Shown here one piece after another: positions 33,428 through 42,597 of a stretch of DNA of 64,000 nucleotides. A program made the position numbers and the translations under genes. The notes beneath the pieces were generated by a model that was not told the origin of the DNA, did not search any database, and worked only from the letters and a program-made list of their open reading frames with translations. Location of the stretch: the NCBI RefSeq assembly GCF_008629695.1, contig NZ_VWSH01000001.1:833990-897989 (forward strand), in the 5' to 3' direction. The DNA is from Taibaiella lutea. GTDB taxonomy: Bacteria; Bacteroidota; Bacteroidia; Chitinophagales; Chitinophagaceae. Each line of letters opens with the position of its first letter. Position 1 is the stretch's first letter.

Positions 33428-34111
33428 TTATTCGGCTTTATTTTTCGAATTCGATTCAGCTAAAGCCGTTCCCGGCGGTATTCCCTTTAAATTGGTAGAG
33501 AAGCTGAATTTGAATATTCCAAGATGCCCTAAAGTCCCGATAACTTTATTTATTTCAGGATATTTAGCGGCTCCATCAGCTTTGATAGCAATACGACCTT
33601 GTACATCATTGCCGTCCTTATCTTTACTTTTCACAAAGAATCGCGCCGATGCTAACCAATAGGCCAATTCATTCGTTTCATAACTCGCTGTTGTATCTGT
33701 TGGAATACCTTTTGCCGTTTTGTCAAACTGCGCTTGTTGAGCGGGCGATAAAGCAAGATATTGTTTCAATTGAGAAAAAGGAACGCCAACTCCTGCACCA
33801 TTTACAAAAGATTTTACTTCAGGATCAGTAAGACCTAAATTTTTGTCAGCATTGATTTTTTCAATCAGTTCCTGTTTTTGATCCTTCTTGTCGACATCAA
33901 AGAAAACCCTTCCGTTTTTATCCAAGGTAATTAACATAAAACCTTCAGGAATGATCTTGGTTGACGTAGACGCCGGTTGAGTGATCTGAACAGGCTCTTC
34001 CGGCTTGAATTTTGTAGCCAACATAAAGAAGGTAAGCAATAGGAACGCCACATCACACATGGCCGTCATGTCTATATGCGTACTCTTACGAGGCAGTTTT
34101 ATTTTTGGCAT
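33428..34111 (-). CDS. exbD: ExbD/TolR-family protein (first copy)
   Basis: A 227-residue protein with the same plan as its neighbour: STHIDMTAMCDVAFLLLTFF carries the conserved Asp in the single helix. The periplasmic part is longer, with an insert around residues 90-150 that contains the polar stretch NGAGVGVPFSQLKQYLALSP, then VQGRIAIKADGAAKYPEINK and a strand-rich end. Two diverged ExbDs in one operon are usual in Bacteroidota. 58 bases after exbB. Confidence 0.92.
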   Translation of the reverse strand: MPKIKLPRKSTHIDMTAMCDVAFLLLTFFMLATKFKPEEPVQITQPASTSTKIIPEGFMLITLDKNGRVFFDVDKKDQKQELIEKINADKNLGLTDPEVKSFVNGAGVGVPFSQLKQYLALSPAQQAQFDKTAKGIPTDTTASYETNELAYWLASARFFVKSKDKDGNDVQGRIAIKADGAAKYPEINKVIGTLGHLGIFKFSFSTNLKGIPPGTALAESNSKNKAE

Positions 34112-34169
34112 TTCTTGTTATTTTATATTAGACGAAGCGGTTGATATTTTCCACAAAGATAATTTGCGC

Positions 34170-35009
34170 TTATTTGTAAGTAGCAGCAAAACTTTGTGAT
34201 AATGTAAATCCGCTTTCATCAATGCTATAATTCACACCATCAATAACAGTAGTATAGAAGTTATAAGCTATCATTGCAAGGAAAGAAGTACCGATACCTA
34301 ATGCAGTATTAAAAAGTGCTTCGGAGATACCTGCTGCCAATGCTGTAGAATCAGCGCCGCCGCCTTCACCCATAGATGCGAATGCACGGATCATACCAAC
34401 TACCGTACCCATCAAACCTAATAGGGTTGCTGCGGAAGTAATAGTAGAAAGGAATACAAGATTTTTCTCCAACATAGGTAATTCAAGAGCCGTAGCTTCT
34501 TCAATTTCATTTTGGATACTCATTACTTTTTGATCAGTAGTCAATTCAGTATTACCTATCATTTCTTTGTATTTGTGAAGGCCTGCTTTCATTACATTAC
34601 CTACAGAACCGCTTTGTTTGTCACACTCAGCTAATGCCGCATCAACATTTTTATTTGCAAGATGATATTGTACTTTACGCACAAATTCACCGCCATTCAC
34701 TTTACCTTTTGCCTTCATAATAGTCATTCCTCTTTCAATAACGAAAGCAAGCATCGTTAAGAACATTGCAATCAGGAACGGTACGATTACACCACCACTA
34801 TACATTTGTCCTTTCCAATTGATAGGGTGACCAGCTTCATTAAAGTTTGCTTTATCACCTAATACAAAGATGCGGATAATCCATCCTGCTGCTATACAAA
34901 CAGCTACGATTGCTAAATTTAACCAAAAACTATTTGAATTTTTTGGTTTGCCTGCTGCACGTGGTGCTCCGGCTGGTCTTGCTGCTGTGGCTGTTTTTAC
35001 GTCTGCCAT
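34170..35009 (-). CDS. exbB: ExbB/TolQ/MotA-family proton channel protein
   Basis: A 279-residue membrane protein. An Ala/Pro-rich N terminus is followed by helices at about 28-52 and 75-97, then a cytoplasmic helix bundle and two further helices (LVFLSTITSAATLLGLMGTV and ALGIGTSFLAMIAYNFYTTV). GLMGTVVGMIRAFASM is the family signature. It forms the proton-conducting stator with ExbD for TonB. First gene of the four-gene operon. Confidence 0.95.
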   Translation of the reverse strand: MADVKTATAARPAGAPRAAGKPKNSNSFWLNLAIVAVCIAAGWIIRIFVLGDKANFNEAGHPINWKGQMYSGGVIVPFLIAMFLTMLAFVIERGMTIMKAKGKVNGGEFVRKVQYHLANKNVDAALAECDKQSGSVGNVMKAGLHKYKEMIGNTELTTDQKVMSIQNEIEEATALELPMLEKNLVFLSTITSAATLLGLMGTVVGMIRAFASMGEGGGADSTALAAGISEALFNTALGIGTSFLAMIAYNFYTTVIDGVNYSIDESGFTLSQSFAATYK

Positions 35010-35065
35010 AATTCTGTTTTTTACGAATTGATTGTTTTAAAAAAAGATTGCAATAATAGTCGCCG

Positions 35066-35096
35066 CAAATTTATGCGTTTGGTTAAAATAAACAAA
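35066..35096 (-). promoter_or_regulatory. Promoter of the exb-tonB operon
   Basis: On the minus strand TTTG (35093-35096) and TAAATTTG (35066-35073) are 19 bases apart, an exact -33/-7 pair. The ATG of exbB is 57 bases downstream. Confidence 0.65.
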
Positions 35097-35182
35097 TTTG
35101 CACTCCAAAATTTACGTTAAGATAACTTTGGAATCAAATATAAATCTATTATGCAAATTTCCAAAATGAAAGAAATGTTTTT

Positions 35183-37024
35183 CTATAATAAATTATCAAG
35201 GTTTTCTTTTGGTAAGATAGTAAATATTTTAGCTCCGTCGGGTGAATACTGCGGCTGTTCGCAGGCAAATAATTCATCAATTAATGATTGTGCTGCACCT
35301 GGTGTAAGCAGGGATGGCTGAGCCATCCGTTTGGCCATAGTTTTTAAAAGTTTTTCCTGCAACTGATTTTTCAAGTTAGATGATTCATGTTTTAATTGCT
35401 CCAATAATTCCTCCAATATGGATTGTTCACGTCCGGAAGGTATATCAGGGGGCGCACCATTTACCGCATAAGTATGACTGCCAAGCGGCGAAATTTCATA
35501 TCCGAGGTTTTTAAGGAAAGGCAATAAATCTTCCAAAAGGGCCGAATCAGCAGGAGTCAGTTGCAGACTGACCGGAAATAGCAATTGTTGTGAAACCTTT
35601 TGCTCATTCGCCATCCTGCTTACCAAACGTTCATACTGTATCCGCTCCAATGCTCTCTTTTGATGCACAAGCAAAATACCCGACTTCATCGTACTTAAAA
35701 GATAATCCCTCCATTGAAGCACCGGTTGTTCATGATTACTTATTTCAACAAAATCCATTGCAGACTGGTCTGAAAGCCCGTTATCAGAATCTGCATTTAC
35801 TTTATTGCTTAATGAGGGCATGGTTGGCATAGAAGGCATAAAATGCTCTCGTTGCTCTTTCCATTGCTGGCGATCATTTGTTTTTTCTATTAAATGTGCC
35901 CTTCCTGCCTGGGAAAAAGATTGATATAAATAACCGCTTTGCGTTTCCGCTTTCCTTTGCTCTGTTTGTGGCAACCTTACGGCATCCATGTTCTGAATTT
36001 CGGCATTCAGAGAAAAATCCAGAGAAGGTGCAATATTATAACGGGCCAGAGTATGCTTAATCGTTGATTGCAAATACGCATACATCAGCTTATCATCATC
36101 AAATTTCACTTCCTGTTTTGTCGGATGCACGTTAACATCAACACGTTGCGGATCTAATTCAAGAAATAAAACATAGAAGGGGAAAGCATCTTTCTCAATA
36201 AGGTTGTCAAAAGCTGTGGTAACCGCATGATGCAGGTAAGCATTTCTGATAAAACGATTATTGATAAAGAAAAACTGATTGCCACGTGTTTTGTTGGCAC
36301 CTTCCGGCTTCCCGATAAATCCGCTGATGCGCAATAATTCAGTATCTTCTTCTACAGGAACCAGGTTGCGCTCCGATTTATTGCCCAGTAATTCTATTAT
36401 TCTTGTTTTAAGATTACCTGTCGATAAATGAAATTGTTCTGTATTGTTATGAAACAAACGGAATGATATTTCCGGATAAGCCATTGCTACCCTTGTAAAT
36501 TCATCTATAATATGCTTGAACTCGGAAGTATTTGATTTTAAAAATTTCCGGCGGGCAGGAACATTATAAAATAAATTTCTGATGGAAAAACTGGTACCGG
36601 CCGAACATGCGACAGGTTCCTGCTTTAAAACTTCAGAAGCTTCGATGATTAATAAAGTCCCGATATCTTCATGATGCTGACGGGTCTTCATTTCTACCTG
36701 AGCTACAGCCGCAATGGAAGCCAATGCTTCGCCACGGAAACCCATCGTTTTTATAGAAAACAAATCGTCGATATGCCTGATTTTGGATGTAGCATGACGC
36801 TCAAAACTCATGCGTGCATCCATTGGGCTCATGCCTTTACCGTTATCTACAACCTGAATCAATTCTTTACCTGCATCTTTCAATATAAGCTGAATCTCTG
36901 TTGCACCGGCATCAATGGCATTTTCCAACAGTTCCTTCACTGCTGAAGCCGGGCGTTGTATAACTTCTCCGGCAGCAATCTGATTGGCAAGATGATCTGG
37001 TAACAGTTGAATAATATCAGGCAC
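35183..37024 (-). CDS. mutL: DNA mismatch repair protein MutL
   Basis: A 613-residue GHKL ATPase that couples MutS to downstream repair. The N-terminal half is intact: ELLENAIDAGATEI (ATP/Mg), DNGKGM, TMGFRGEALASI and NKTRGNQFFFINNRFI. The C-terminal dimerisation domain is present, but the endonuclease motif DQHxxxERxxYE is replaced by HQKRALERIQYE at residues 454-465, and the C-terminal metal motif is CEQPQYSPDG rather than a CPHGRP type. It may therefore lack its own nicking activity. Initiates at GTG 37024. The gene is followed by the terminus of the exb intergenic region. Confidence 0.95.
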   Translation of the reverse strand: MPDIIQLLPDHLANQIAAGEVIQRPASAVKELLENAIDAGATEIQLILKDAGKELIQVVDNGKGMSPMDARMSFERHATSKIRHIDDLFSIKTMGFRGEALASIAAVAQVEMKTRQHHEDIGTLLIIEASEVLKQEPVACSAGTSFSIRNLFYNVPARRKFLKSNTSEFKHIIDEFTRVAMAYPEISFRLFHNNTEQFHLSTGNLKTRIIELLGNKSERNLVPVEEDTELLRISGFIGKPEGANKTRGNQFFFINNRFIRNAYLHHAVTTAFDNLIEKDAFPFYVLFLELDPQRVDVNVHPTKQEVKFDDDKLMYAYLQSTIKHTLARYNIAPSLDFSLNAEIQNMDAVRLPQTEQRKAETQSGYLYQSFSQAGRAHLIEKTNDRQQWKEQREHFMPSMPTMPSLSNKVNADSDNGLSDQSAMDFVEISNHEQPVLQWRDYLLSTMKSGILLVHQKRALERIQYERLVSRMANEQKVSQQLLFPVSLQLTPADSALLEDLLPFLKNLGYEISPLGSHTYAVNGAPPDIPSGREQSILEELLEQLKHESSNLKNQLQEKLLKTMAKRMAQPSLLTPGAAQSLIDELFACEQPQYSPDGAKIFTILPKENLDNLL

Positions 37025-37106
37025 TATAATTTATTTTTAATTTTATTGAAAGGTTTAAAAAGAATAACCGAATCGGCGAAGTTAGGCAAAAGCTCTTTTC
37101 GTTTAG

Positions 37107-38150
37107 TTAAAGAACGCCATCCACTTCCTTTTTTGATGAAAATTCGAGCCGGTAAATCTTAATCAATAAAATAAAATACGCTACCAATAACGGTCCGAAA
37201 ATAAGTCCCATCAAACCAAAAAGCTGCAAACCCAGAATAACGCCGAATACTGTAATAAGCGGATGTACATCACCTATTCTTTTCAGAATAGTAAACCGCA
37301 GTACGTTATCAATATTAGACACAACTATTGCACAATAAAGCGATAACCCTATTGCAATACCAATATCTCCTTTTACAAAAACAACAACACAAATTGGAAT
37401 CCAGACAATCATGGTTCCTATTAACGGCAAAATAGAAGCAACGCCGGTAAGTATCCCCCAAACAACGGGTTGTTCGATGCCAAACAGCCAATAACCTATA
37501 ACAGCAATAATACATTGACATATCATTAGCACCGGAATGCCAACAGAGTTGGATACGACCATATTCTTCGTTTCAACCCAAAGCGCATCTTTATTTACTT
37601 CCTTTAACGGTAGCAGGCTCAGCAGTTTCTTTTCCATATCCCGGCCGCTCATCAACATAAAATAAAGAATAAAGAAGGCAGTCAATGTATTGAGCACCAT
37701 GCTTGCCGTAGCATTTAAGGTTGCATTTATAACTGTCGGCACAATAAGCAGAATACGTTGCAGGCCTTGCTGAATCTGTTCATCATTTATTTTTAATTTA
37801 GGCAGGTTTCCTTTCACCCAATCAATAACATGAGCTGCATTTGCCATTATCTGATCAGTATGATCAAAAGCGTAATTGAATTTTGGCAGGAGTAATTGAA
37901 CAATAATCCATATCGGCAATGCAAGAAGCAATACACAAAGAAAAATCAATACCATAGCCGCCATCCATTTCTTCCACCTTCGTTTGATTGTCAGATTGAA
38001 ATAATATTGACGGAGCAATATATAAAGTGTAATCGCCCCGAGCAACCCGGGAATAAAATATTTCAGTTGCCAGACCAGTACGATACCTATTAAACTAATA
38101 AGCAGCAAAAGAATAATCTGTTTTAACCCGTTTGTTCTTAAAAATTCCAT
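37107..38150 (-). CDS. AI-2E family transporter (PerM-like)
   Basis: A 347-residue inner-membrane protein with about eight helices, including IILLLLISLIGIVLVWQL near the start and the family blocks YFMLMSGRDMEKKL, IGYWLFGIEQPVVWGILTGV, GVASILPLIGTMIVW and VHPLITVFGVILGLQLFG. Members include an AI-2 exporter and Na+/H+ antiporters, so the substrate cannot be named. It lies 82 bases upstream of mutL on the same strand. Confidence 0.92.
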   Translation of the reverse strand: MEFLRTNGLKQIILLLLISLIGIVLVWQLKYFIPGLLGAITLYILLRQYYFNLTIKRRWKKWMAAMVLIFLCVLLLALPIWIIVQLLLPKFNYAFDHTDQIMANAAHVIDWVKGNLPKLKINDEQIQQGLQRILLIVPTVINATLNATASMVLNTLTAFFILYFMLMSGRDMEKKLLSLLPLKEVNKDALWVETKNMVVSNSVGIPVLMICQCIIAVIGYWLFGIEQPVVWGILTGVASILPLIGTMIVWIPICVVVFVKGDIGIAIGLSLYCAIVVSNIDNVLRFTILKRIGDVHPLITVFGVILGLQLFGLMGLIFGPLLVAYFILLIKIYRLEFSSKKEVDGVL

Positions 38151-38356
38151 AGTTACAATTGCATTTGACTAAAGTTAACACAACTTGGCACACGAAGTTT
38201 GAAATATTTTAATTATATTGACAATAATGTCGCAATAAGAAATTATATCTTTGCTCATCGTGTAAAGAATTGCAAATAAATTGCTTATAATGATTATCGA
38301 AATGGTAAGATTTTATTAAAAGCAAAATTCTTTCGAACAAAAAGGATAGAAGATTG

Positions 38357-38364
38357 TAAATTTG
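38357..38364 (+). promoter_or_regulatory. -7 box of the small envelope operon
   Basis: TAAATTTG is an exact -7 match 33 bases before the ATG. TATCTTTG at 38246-38253 is a second exact match further up; a second start point is possible. Confidence 0.45.
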
Positions 38365-38397
38365 TTTAGTAATATTTCACATTAAAATCTAAATTTT

Positions 38398-38595
38398 ATG
38401 GCAAACAACGCAGGTAAAACAGTAGCAACATTATTGATCGGAGCAGCTATAGGCGCAGCAGCAGGTTATGTACTTGGAACAGACAAAGACAAACGTCAGG
38501 AACAAGTAGATCGTCTTAAAAAAAGCATTGATAAACTTAAGGACAAGATGAGTAAAAAAACTTCTGATCTTGAAGAAGAAATTTTCAGCGCTTAA
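38398..38595 (+). CDS. YtxH-like small protein
   Basis: A 65-residue protein. A hydrophobic helix with small-residue packing (VATLLIGAAIGAAAGYVLG, about 9-27) is followed by a charged coiled coil (VDRLKKSIDKLKDKMSKK). This is the YtxH/gas-vesicle-like plan of general stress proteins. First of three plus-strand genes spaced 21 and 25 bases apart that look like an envelope stress operon. Confidence 0.85.
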   Translation: MANNAGKTVATLLIGAAIGAAAGYVLGTDKDKRQEQVDRLKKSIDKLKDKMSKKTSDLEEEIFSA

Positions 38596-38616
38596 GTTCT
38601 CTCCTAAATAAACCGC

Positions 38617-38994
38617 ATGTTTAAAAATCCTCTTAGCTCGCTTAAGGAGAAAATAACCCAATACGTTCATCTGAAGTTTGAATTAATTCGCCTCGAAGTA
38701 ATTGAACGCCTGGTGAATGTAATGGGTTATTTTGCTTTCATCATGATTGCAATATTCCTCTTTTTTACCTTTGGCATATTTGTCCTGTTAGGTATTGCAG
38801 AATATTTAAAAGTATTGTTCGACAGTGCCGTCTGGGGCTACCTTGCCACAGCACTGATTATACTTATCATAACCTTCATTGTAGTTGGTTTCAGTAAAAA
38901 AATTATCCGCTTTTTTGCCGGTAAGTTAACAATACTGCTTACCAAGAATTATCATGAAGAAGACGATGATTCTGATGAAAATGCAGAAGGTTAA
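38617..38994 (+). CDS. Holin-X-like (phage holin family) membrane protein
   Basis: 125 residues: an amphipathic start (ITQYVHLKFELIRLEVIERL), two long helices (FAFIMIAIFLFFTFGIFVLL and YLATALIILIITFIVVGF) and an acidic tail (EEDDDSDENAEG). This matches the DUF1469/Holin-X type found beside YtxH in stress operons. Despite the name, no phage genes are around. Role unknown, presumably membrane support under stress. Confidence 0.85.
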   Translation: MFKNPLSSLKEKITQYVHLKFELIRLEVIERLVNVMGYFAFIMIAIFLFFTFGIFVLLGIAEYLKVLFDSAVWGYLATALIILIITFIVVGFSKKIIRFFAGKLTILLTKNYHEEDDDSDENAEG

Positions 38995-39019
38995 AAACAT
39001 TTCAAAGTAAAATGAACTT

Positions 39020-39406
39020 ATGAGCACTGTTTACAAAAGGAAAAGGATTTCCAGCCTTGATGATTTAGACAAAGAAGAAGCAAGGCTCAGGAAGAAAGCT
39101 AAAAAAATAGAGAAAGAGTGGGTTCAGATTTTGGATCCGCAACAATTGGCTATTGATTTTGCATTGGGCTTTTTTACAAACAAGGTTATGGGCAAAGGTT
39201 CACCCCTGAAATTCATCCCCTCCCTTTTCTCTTCCAAAAAGAAAGCCAACAAAGAAGACAGAGAAAGCTCAACCAAAGAAAAAAACAAGAAAAGCAAAGC
39301 CGGAAAGATAATCAAAGGCGTTGGCATAGCCCTGATAGCTATACAGGCTGTTAGAATGTTGGTTTCTTACAAGAAAAAACAAAACAAGAAAAAGGAATCT
39401 TTATAA
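39020..39406 (+). CDS. Basic membrane-associated hypothetical protein
   Basis: 128 residues, third gene of the operon. Starts with a charged coiled coil (DLDKEEARLRKKAKKIEKEW), then a weakly hydrophobic stretch (LAIDFALGFFTNKVMG), a Lys/Glu/Ser-rich linker, a single helix (IIKGVGIALIAIQAVRMLV) and a Lys tail. No family is recognised, but gene order suggests it works with the YtxH- and holin-like proteins. The last codons (from about AAG GAA TCT) and the stop lie inside the left arm of the terminator. Confidence 0.8.
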   Translation: MSTVYKRKRISSLDDLDKEEARLRKKAKKIEKEWVQILDPQQLAIDFALGFFTNKVMGKGSPLKFIPSLFSSKKKANKEDRESSTKEKNKKSKAGKIIKGVGIALIAIQAVRMLVSYKKKQNKKKESL

Positions 39407-39427
39407 ACTATAAAGATTCCTTTTTTT
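39389..39427 (+). terminator. Terminator overlapping the end of the envelope operon
   Basis: 17-bp arms (AAAAAGGAATCTTTATA) with an AAC loop and a T-run. The left arm includes the last five codons and the stop of the preceding gene. Confidence 0.9.
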
Positions 39428-39463
39428 ATAAAAATACTTCATCAATTACTTTTCAATATTCAA

Positions 39464-40270
39464 CTAAGGCAAACTGTTTCTGAATGCAACATAGGCTGCA
39501 TCGTCTTCCTGTGTCGTAATAGTTGAAGTGCAGCCGCCATCAGTAGCATGTTGATTGATATTTGCTACCCTGTTATCCGGATTGGGATGTGTACTAAGAA
39601 AAGCCGGTGGCTGGCTTCCGCCCTGAGCTATAATTTTCTCAAAGAAATCAGCTGCTCCGTTTGCCCGGTATTTTGTAGGACATAAATAAACGACAGAATA
39701 TTCATCAGCCTGAGATTCGTCTGATCTGCTGAATTGAAGCGTAACTAATTCCGATGCAATCTGTGTTAAAAGATTCTGATTCTTTCCGACTACAACATCC
39801 AATAAGGCCTGCACACCATAAGCTTTTGTAAGCTGGTTAGTGGAATGTCTTTTATCTGCATGCGCCATTTCATGACCTAATACTCCTGCCAATGAAGACT
39901 TGTGATCGAGATATTTTATCAGGCCAGTATAAATATAAATGTAGCCGCCGGGTGTGCAGAAAGCATTTACCACATCATCACGTTTTATAACATACACTTC
40001 CCAGGAAAATTCATTTCTGTAAGTCACCTTTCCGCTATTCAGTATATCATCGCGCATTCCATTGAGGTAAGAATATATGGCCGGATAAGCTGACGGACTC
40101 AAAATAGGGAATTCAGAAGGATTGGATTCAATTTGCTGTTTAGTCTGCAACCCTAAAGTTTTATCATCGTCAATCGAGAAAATATTAACGGCTCCGTCCT
40201 TTGTACAACCTGCAAAAAAAGAGGATACTGTTATCGCGAAAACAGATAGTAAGGTAAATCGTTTTTTCAT
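39464..40270 (-). CDS. M48-family metalloprotease, lipoprotein
   Basis: A 268-residue zinc protease of the BepA/LoiP type. The start at 40270 gives a lipoprotein signal (MKKRFTLLSVFAITVSSFF then AGC). The zinc site is GVLGHEMAHADKRHS (HExxH), with the third ligand Glu in SRSDESQADEYSV. VVNAFCTPGGYIYIYTGL is the usual block upstream. Likely degrades misfolded envelope proteins at the outer membrane. The upstream frame beginning at 40327 is not needed. Confidence 0.93.
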   Translation of the reverse strand: MKKRFTLLSVFAITVSSFFAGCTKDGAVNIFSIDDDKTLGLQTKQQIESNPSEFPILSPSAYPAIYSYLNGMRDDILNSGKVTYRNEFSWEVYVIKRDDVVNAFCTPGGYIYIYTGLIKYLDHKSSLAGVLGHEMAHADKRHSTNQLTKAYGVQALLDVVVGKNQNLLTQIASELVTLQFSRSDESQADEYSVVYLCPTKYRANGAADFFEKIIAQGGSQPPAFLSTHPNPDNRVANINQHATDGGCTSTITTQEDDAAYVAFRNSLP

Positions 40271-40336
40271 AAATACTTGTTTTAAGTATATAATACAAAA
40301 ATCGTTCCAAAAAGATTGATTTAGCAAAAAATAAAC

Positions 40337-40366
40337 AAAAAACCTGCCAGCGCTATGCTGACAGGC
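40337..40366 (-). terminator. Terminator of the M3 peptidase gene
   Basis: Arms CCTGCCAGC and GCTGACAGG (one mismatch) with a 5-base loop, followed on the minus strand by a T-run. Confidence 0.8.
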
Positions 40367-40392
40367 CTTTCATTTATTCCTCTTAATTGAGA

Positions 40393-42522
40393 TTAATTTA
40401 CCAGTCCCCTGTTTTTCAACATTGGTTTGATATCAGGCGTATGTCCCCTGAAGTCCTGGAACATTTTTCCTAATTCTATCGTATTTCCTCTCGATAACAC
40501 CATATCGCGGAAACGTTGTCCATTGGTTCTTGTCAAACCGCCGTTTTCCTCAAACCATGAATAAGCGTCATCGTCCAGCATTTCAGTCCACAGATAAGCA
40601 TAATAGCCGGCAGAATACCCATTTGACCATATATGCAGGAAGTAGGAGCTGCGGTAACGTGAAGGGACATAGCTCAGGTCAAGATGAATTTTCTTAAGCG
40701 CTGCCGTTTCAAATGTATCCACATTTTGCTCCGGAGCATCTGCTCCGATGCTGTGCCATTGCATATCAAGACCTGCTGCCGCCAATATCTCCGTCAAAGC
40801 ATAACCCTGATTGAAAGTACCGGCATTCTTTATTTTAGCAACCAATGCATCAGGAATCGTTTCATTCGTTTTATAATGTTTAGCGTAGTTTTTCAATATC
40901 GTAGGATATAAAGCCCAATGTTCATTAAACTGAGAAGGGAATTCCACGAAATCTCTTGCAGTGGCCGTTCCTGAAAGACTTGGATATTGCTGGTCTGCGA
41001 AGAACCCGTGCAATGCATGTCCGAACTCATGGAACATCGTAGTTACGTCATCAAAACTGATTAAAGCCGGTTGGCCGTCAGCAGGTTTAGTAAAATTGCA
41101 AACGTTATAGATAACAGGCTTGGTACCTAATAATTTGGATTGACCAACCATATTTTCCATCCATGCGCCGCCGTTCTTATTATCACGTTTGAAATAATCG
41201 CAATAGAACAACCCGATAGCAGAACCATCTTCATTGAACAATTCAAACACACGCACATCTTTTTGATATACCGGAATATCTTTGCGCTCCTTAAATGTAA
41301 TACCATACAATTGTGTAGCAGCGTAGAATACACCGTTTTTTAAAACACTGTCCAGTACGAAATAAGGTTTGATCTGACTTTCATCCAAATCATAACGCGC
41401 CTTGCGAACCTGGTCTGCATAATAATCCCAGTCGTAAGCCTCTACATTGAAAGTATCTTTTTGCTGATGAATCAAGTCCTGAATATCAGCCGCTTCTTTA
41501 CGCGCCTTAGCTGTGGCAGCAGGTATCAACTGATTGAAAAAATTCATGACAGCAGCCGGTGTTTCAGCCATCTGGTCCTGCAATTGCCATGAAGCATAAT
41601 TCGGCAACCCAAGCAATTTTGCTTTTTCCGCCCTGATTTTTGCTATACGGCTGATAGTTGCGCGCGTATCATTCGCATCGCCACGTTCCGCCCTGTTCCA
41701 TGAAGCATCAAATAATTGTCTGCGTGTGTTACGGTTGCTTAACGAACCTAAAGCAGGTTGCTGTGTCGTATTTTGTAAGGACAATAACCATTTACCTGCT
41801 TTACCGGCGTCTTTTGCATCTTTGGCTGCAGCCTCGATATCGCCATCGCTCATACCGGCAAGCGCTTCTTTATTATCAAGCACCAATGCGCCGTTTTTAG
41901 CAGCTGCCAACAGCATATTCGTAAATTTCGCGCCCAATCCAGCTTCCTCCTCATTCAATTTTTTAAGCGCCGTTTTATTTTCATCTGTCAATTTTGCACC
42001 GGCCTTTACAAATTGCTGGTAATAATATTCAACCAGGCGTAAAGATTCTGCATCCAGGTTCAACCCGCTGCGTTTATCATAAATAGCCTGCACACGATTG
42101 AATAATTTTGCATTCAGGTAAATAGCGTCCTGATGGGCAGCAAGTTTGGGAGCAATGGCTTCCTGCACTTTTTGCAATGTTTCGTTGGTATTTGCACCGC
42201 TTACCACATTAAAGGCAGCATAAGCGCGATGCAGCAATTGCCCGGATTTCTCCATTGCCACCATCGTATTTTCAAACGTCGGTTCCGCCGTATTATTGGC
42301 TATGGAATCCATTTCAGCCATTTGTTGCTTCATGCCCTCTTCAATAGCGGGCTGGTAATCGCCGTCTTTTATTTTATTGAATTCAGGCGCCTGATAAGGC
42401 AATGTGCTTGCCGCCATTAATGGATTCGAAGAAGTATCATTACCCTTCGGCGAATCATTGTTGGAGCAGGATGTTATAATACTTGCCATAGCAATTGAAA
42501 ATAGAATAGGAATTTTTTTCAT
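40393..42522 (-). CDS. M3-family peptidyl-dipeptidase (Dcp-like), lipoprotein
   Basis: A 709-residue metallopeptidase that trims dipeptides from the C terminus of oligopeptides. Lipoprotein signal from ATG 42522 (MKKIPILFSIAMASIITSC). The zinc motif is MFHEFGHALHG; further family blocks are GLFYCDYFKRDNKNGGAWM, FNQGYALTEILAAA, SYFLHIWSNGYSAGYYAYLW and FRDMVLSRGNT. Length agrees with Dcp (about 680) plus signal and linker. The export signal suggests periplasmic peptide scavenging. Confidence 0.94.
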   Translation of the reverse strand: MKKIPILFSIAMASIITSCSNNDSPKGNDTSSNPLMAASTLPYQAPEFNKIKDGDYQPAIEEGMKQQMAEMDSIANNTAEPTFENTMVAMEKSGQLLHRAYAAFNVVSGANTNETLQKVQEAIAPKLAAHQDAIYLNAKLFNRVQAIYDKRSGLNLDAESLRLVEYYYQQFVKAGAKLTDENKTALKKLNEEEAGLGAKFTNMLLAAAKNGALVLDNKEALAGMSDGDIEAAAKDAKDAGKAGKWLLSLQNTTQQPALGSLSNRNTRRQLFDASWNRAERGDANDTRATISRIAKIRAEKAKLLGLPNYASWQLQDQMAETPAAVMNFFNQLIPAATAKARKEAADIQDLIHQQKDTFNVEAYDWDYYADQVRKARYDLDESQIKPYFVLDSVLKNGVFYAATQLYGITFKERKDIPVYQKDVRVFELFNEDGSAIGLFYCDYFKRDNKNGGAWMENMVGQSKLLGTKPVIYNVCNFTKPADGQPALISFDDVTTMFHEFGHALHGFFADQQYPSLSGTATARDFVEFPSQFNEHWALYPTILKNYAKHYKTNETIPDALVAKIKNAGTFNQGYALTEILAAAGLDMQWHSIGADAPEQNVDTFETAALKKIHLDLSYVPSRYRSSYFLHIWSNGYSAGYYAYLWTEMLDDDAYSWFEENGGLTRTNGQRFRDMVLSRGNTIELGKMFQDFRGHTPDIKPMLKNRGLVN

Positions 42523-42546
42523 TGAAAAATTGTTATTGGATTGCAA

Positions 42547-42554
42547 CAAAGATA
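42547..42554 (-). promoter_or_regulatory. Probable -7 box of the M3 peptidase gene
   Basis: The minus strand reads TATCTTTG, an exact match, 25 bases before the ATG at 42522. No -33 TTG is seen at the usual distance. Confidence 0.45.
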
Positions 42555-42597
42555 GCAAATCAATAAGGTTTAGATCTTTTAATAAGATGATTAACCA

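Noticed and set aside
38617-38994. Prophage remnant suggested by a holin-like protein
   Set aside because: DUF1469/Holin-X proteins are ordinary stress-operon members; no other phage gene is nearby.
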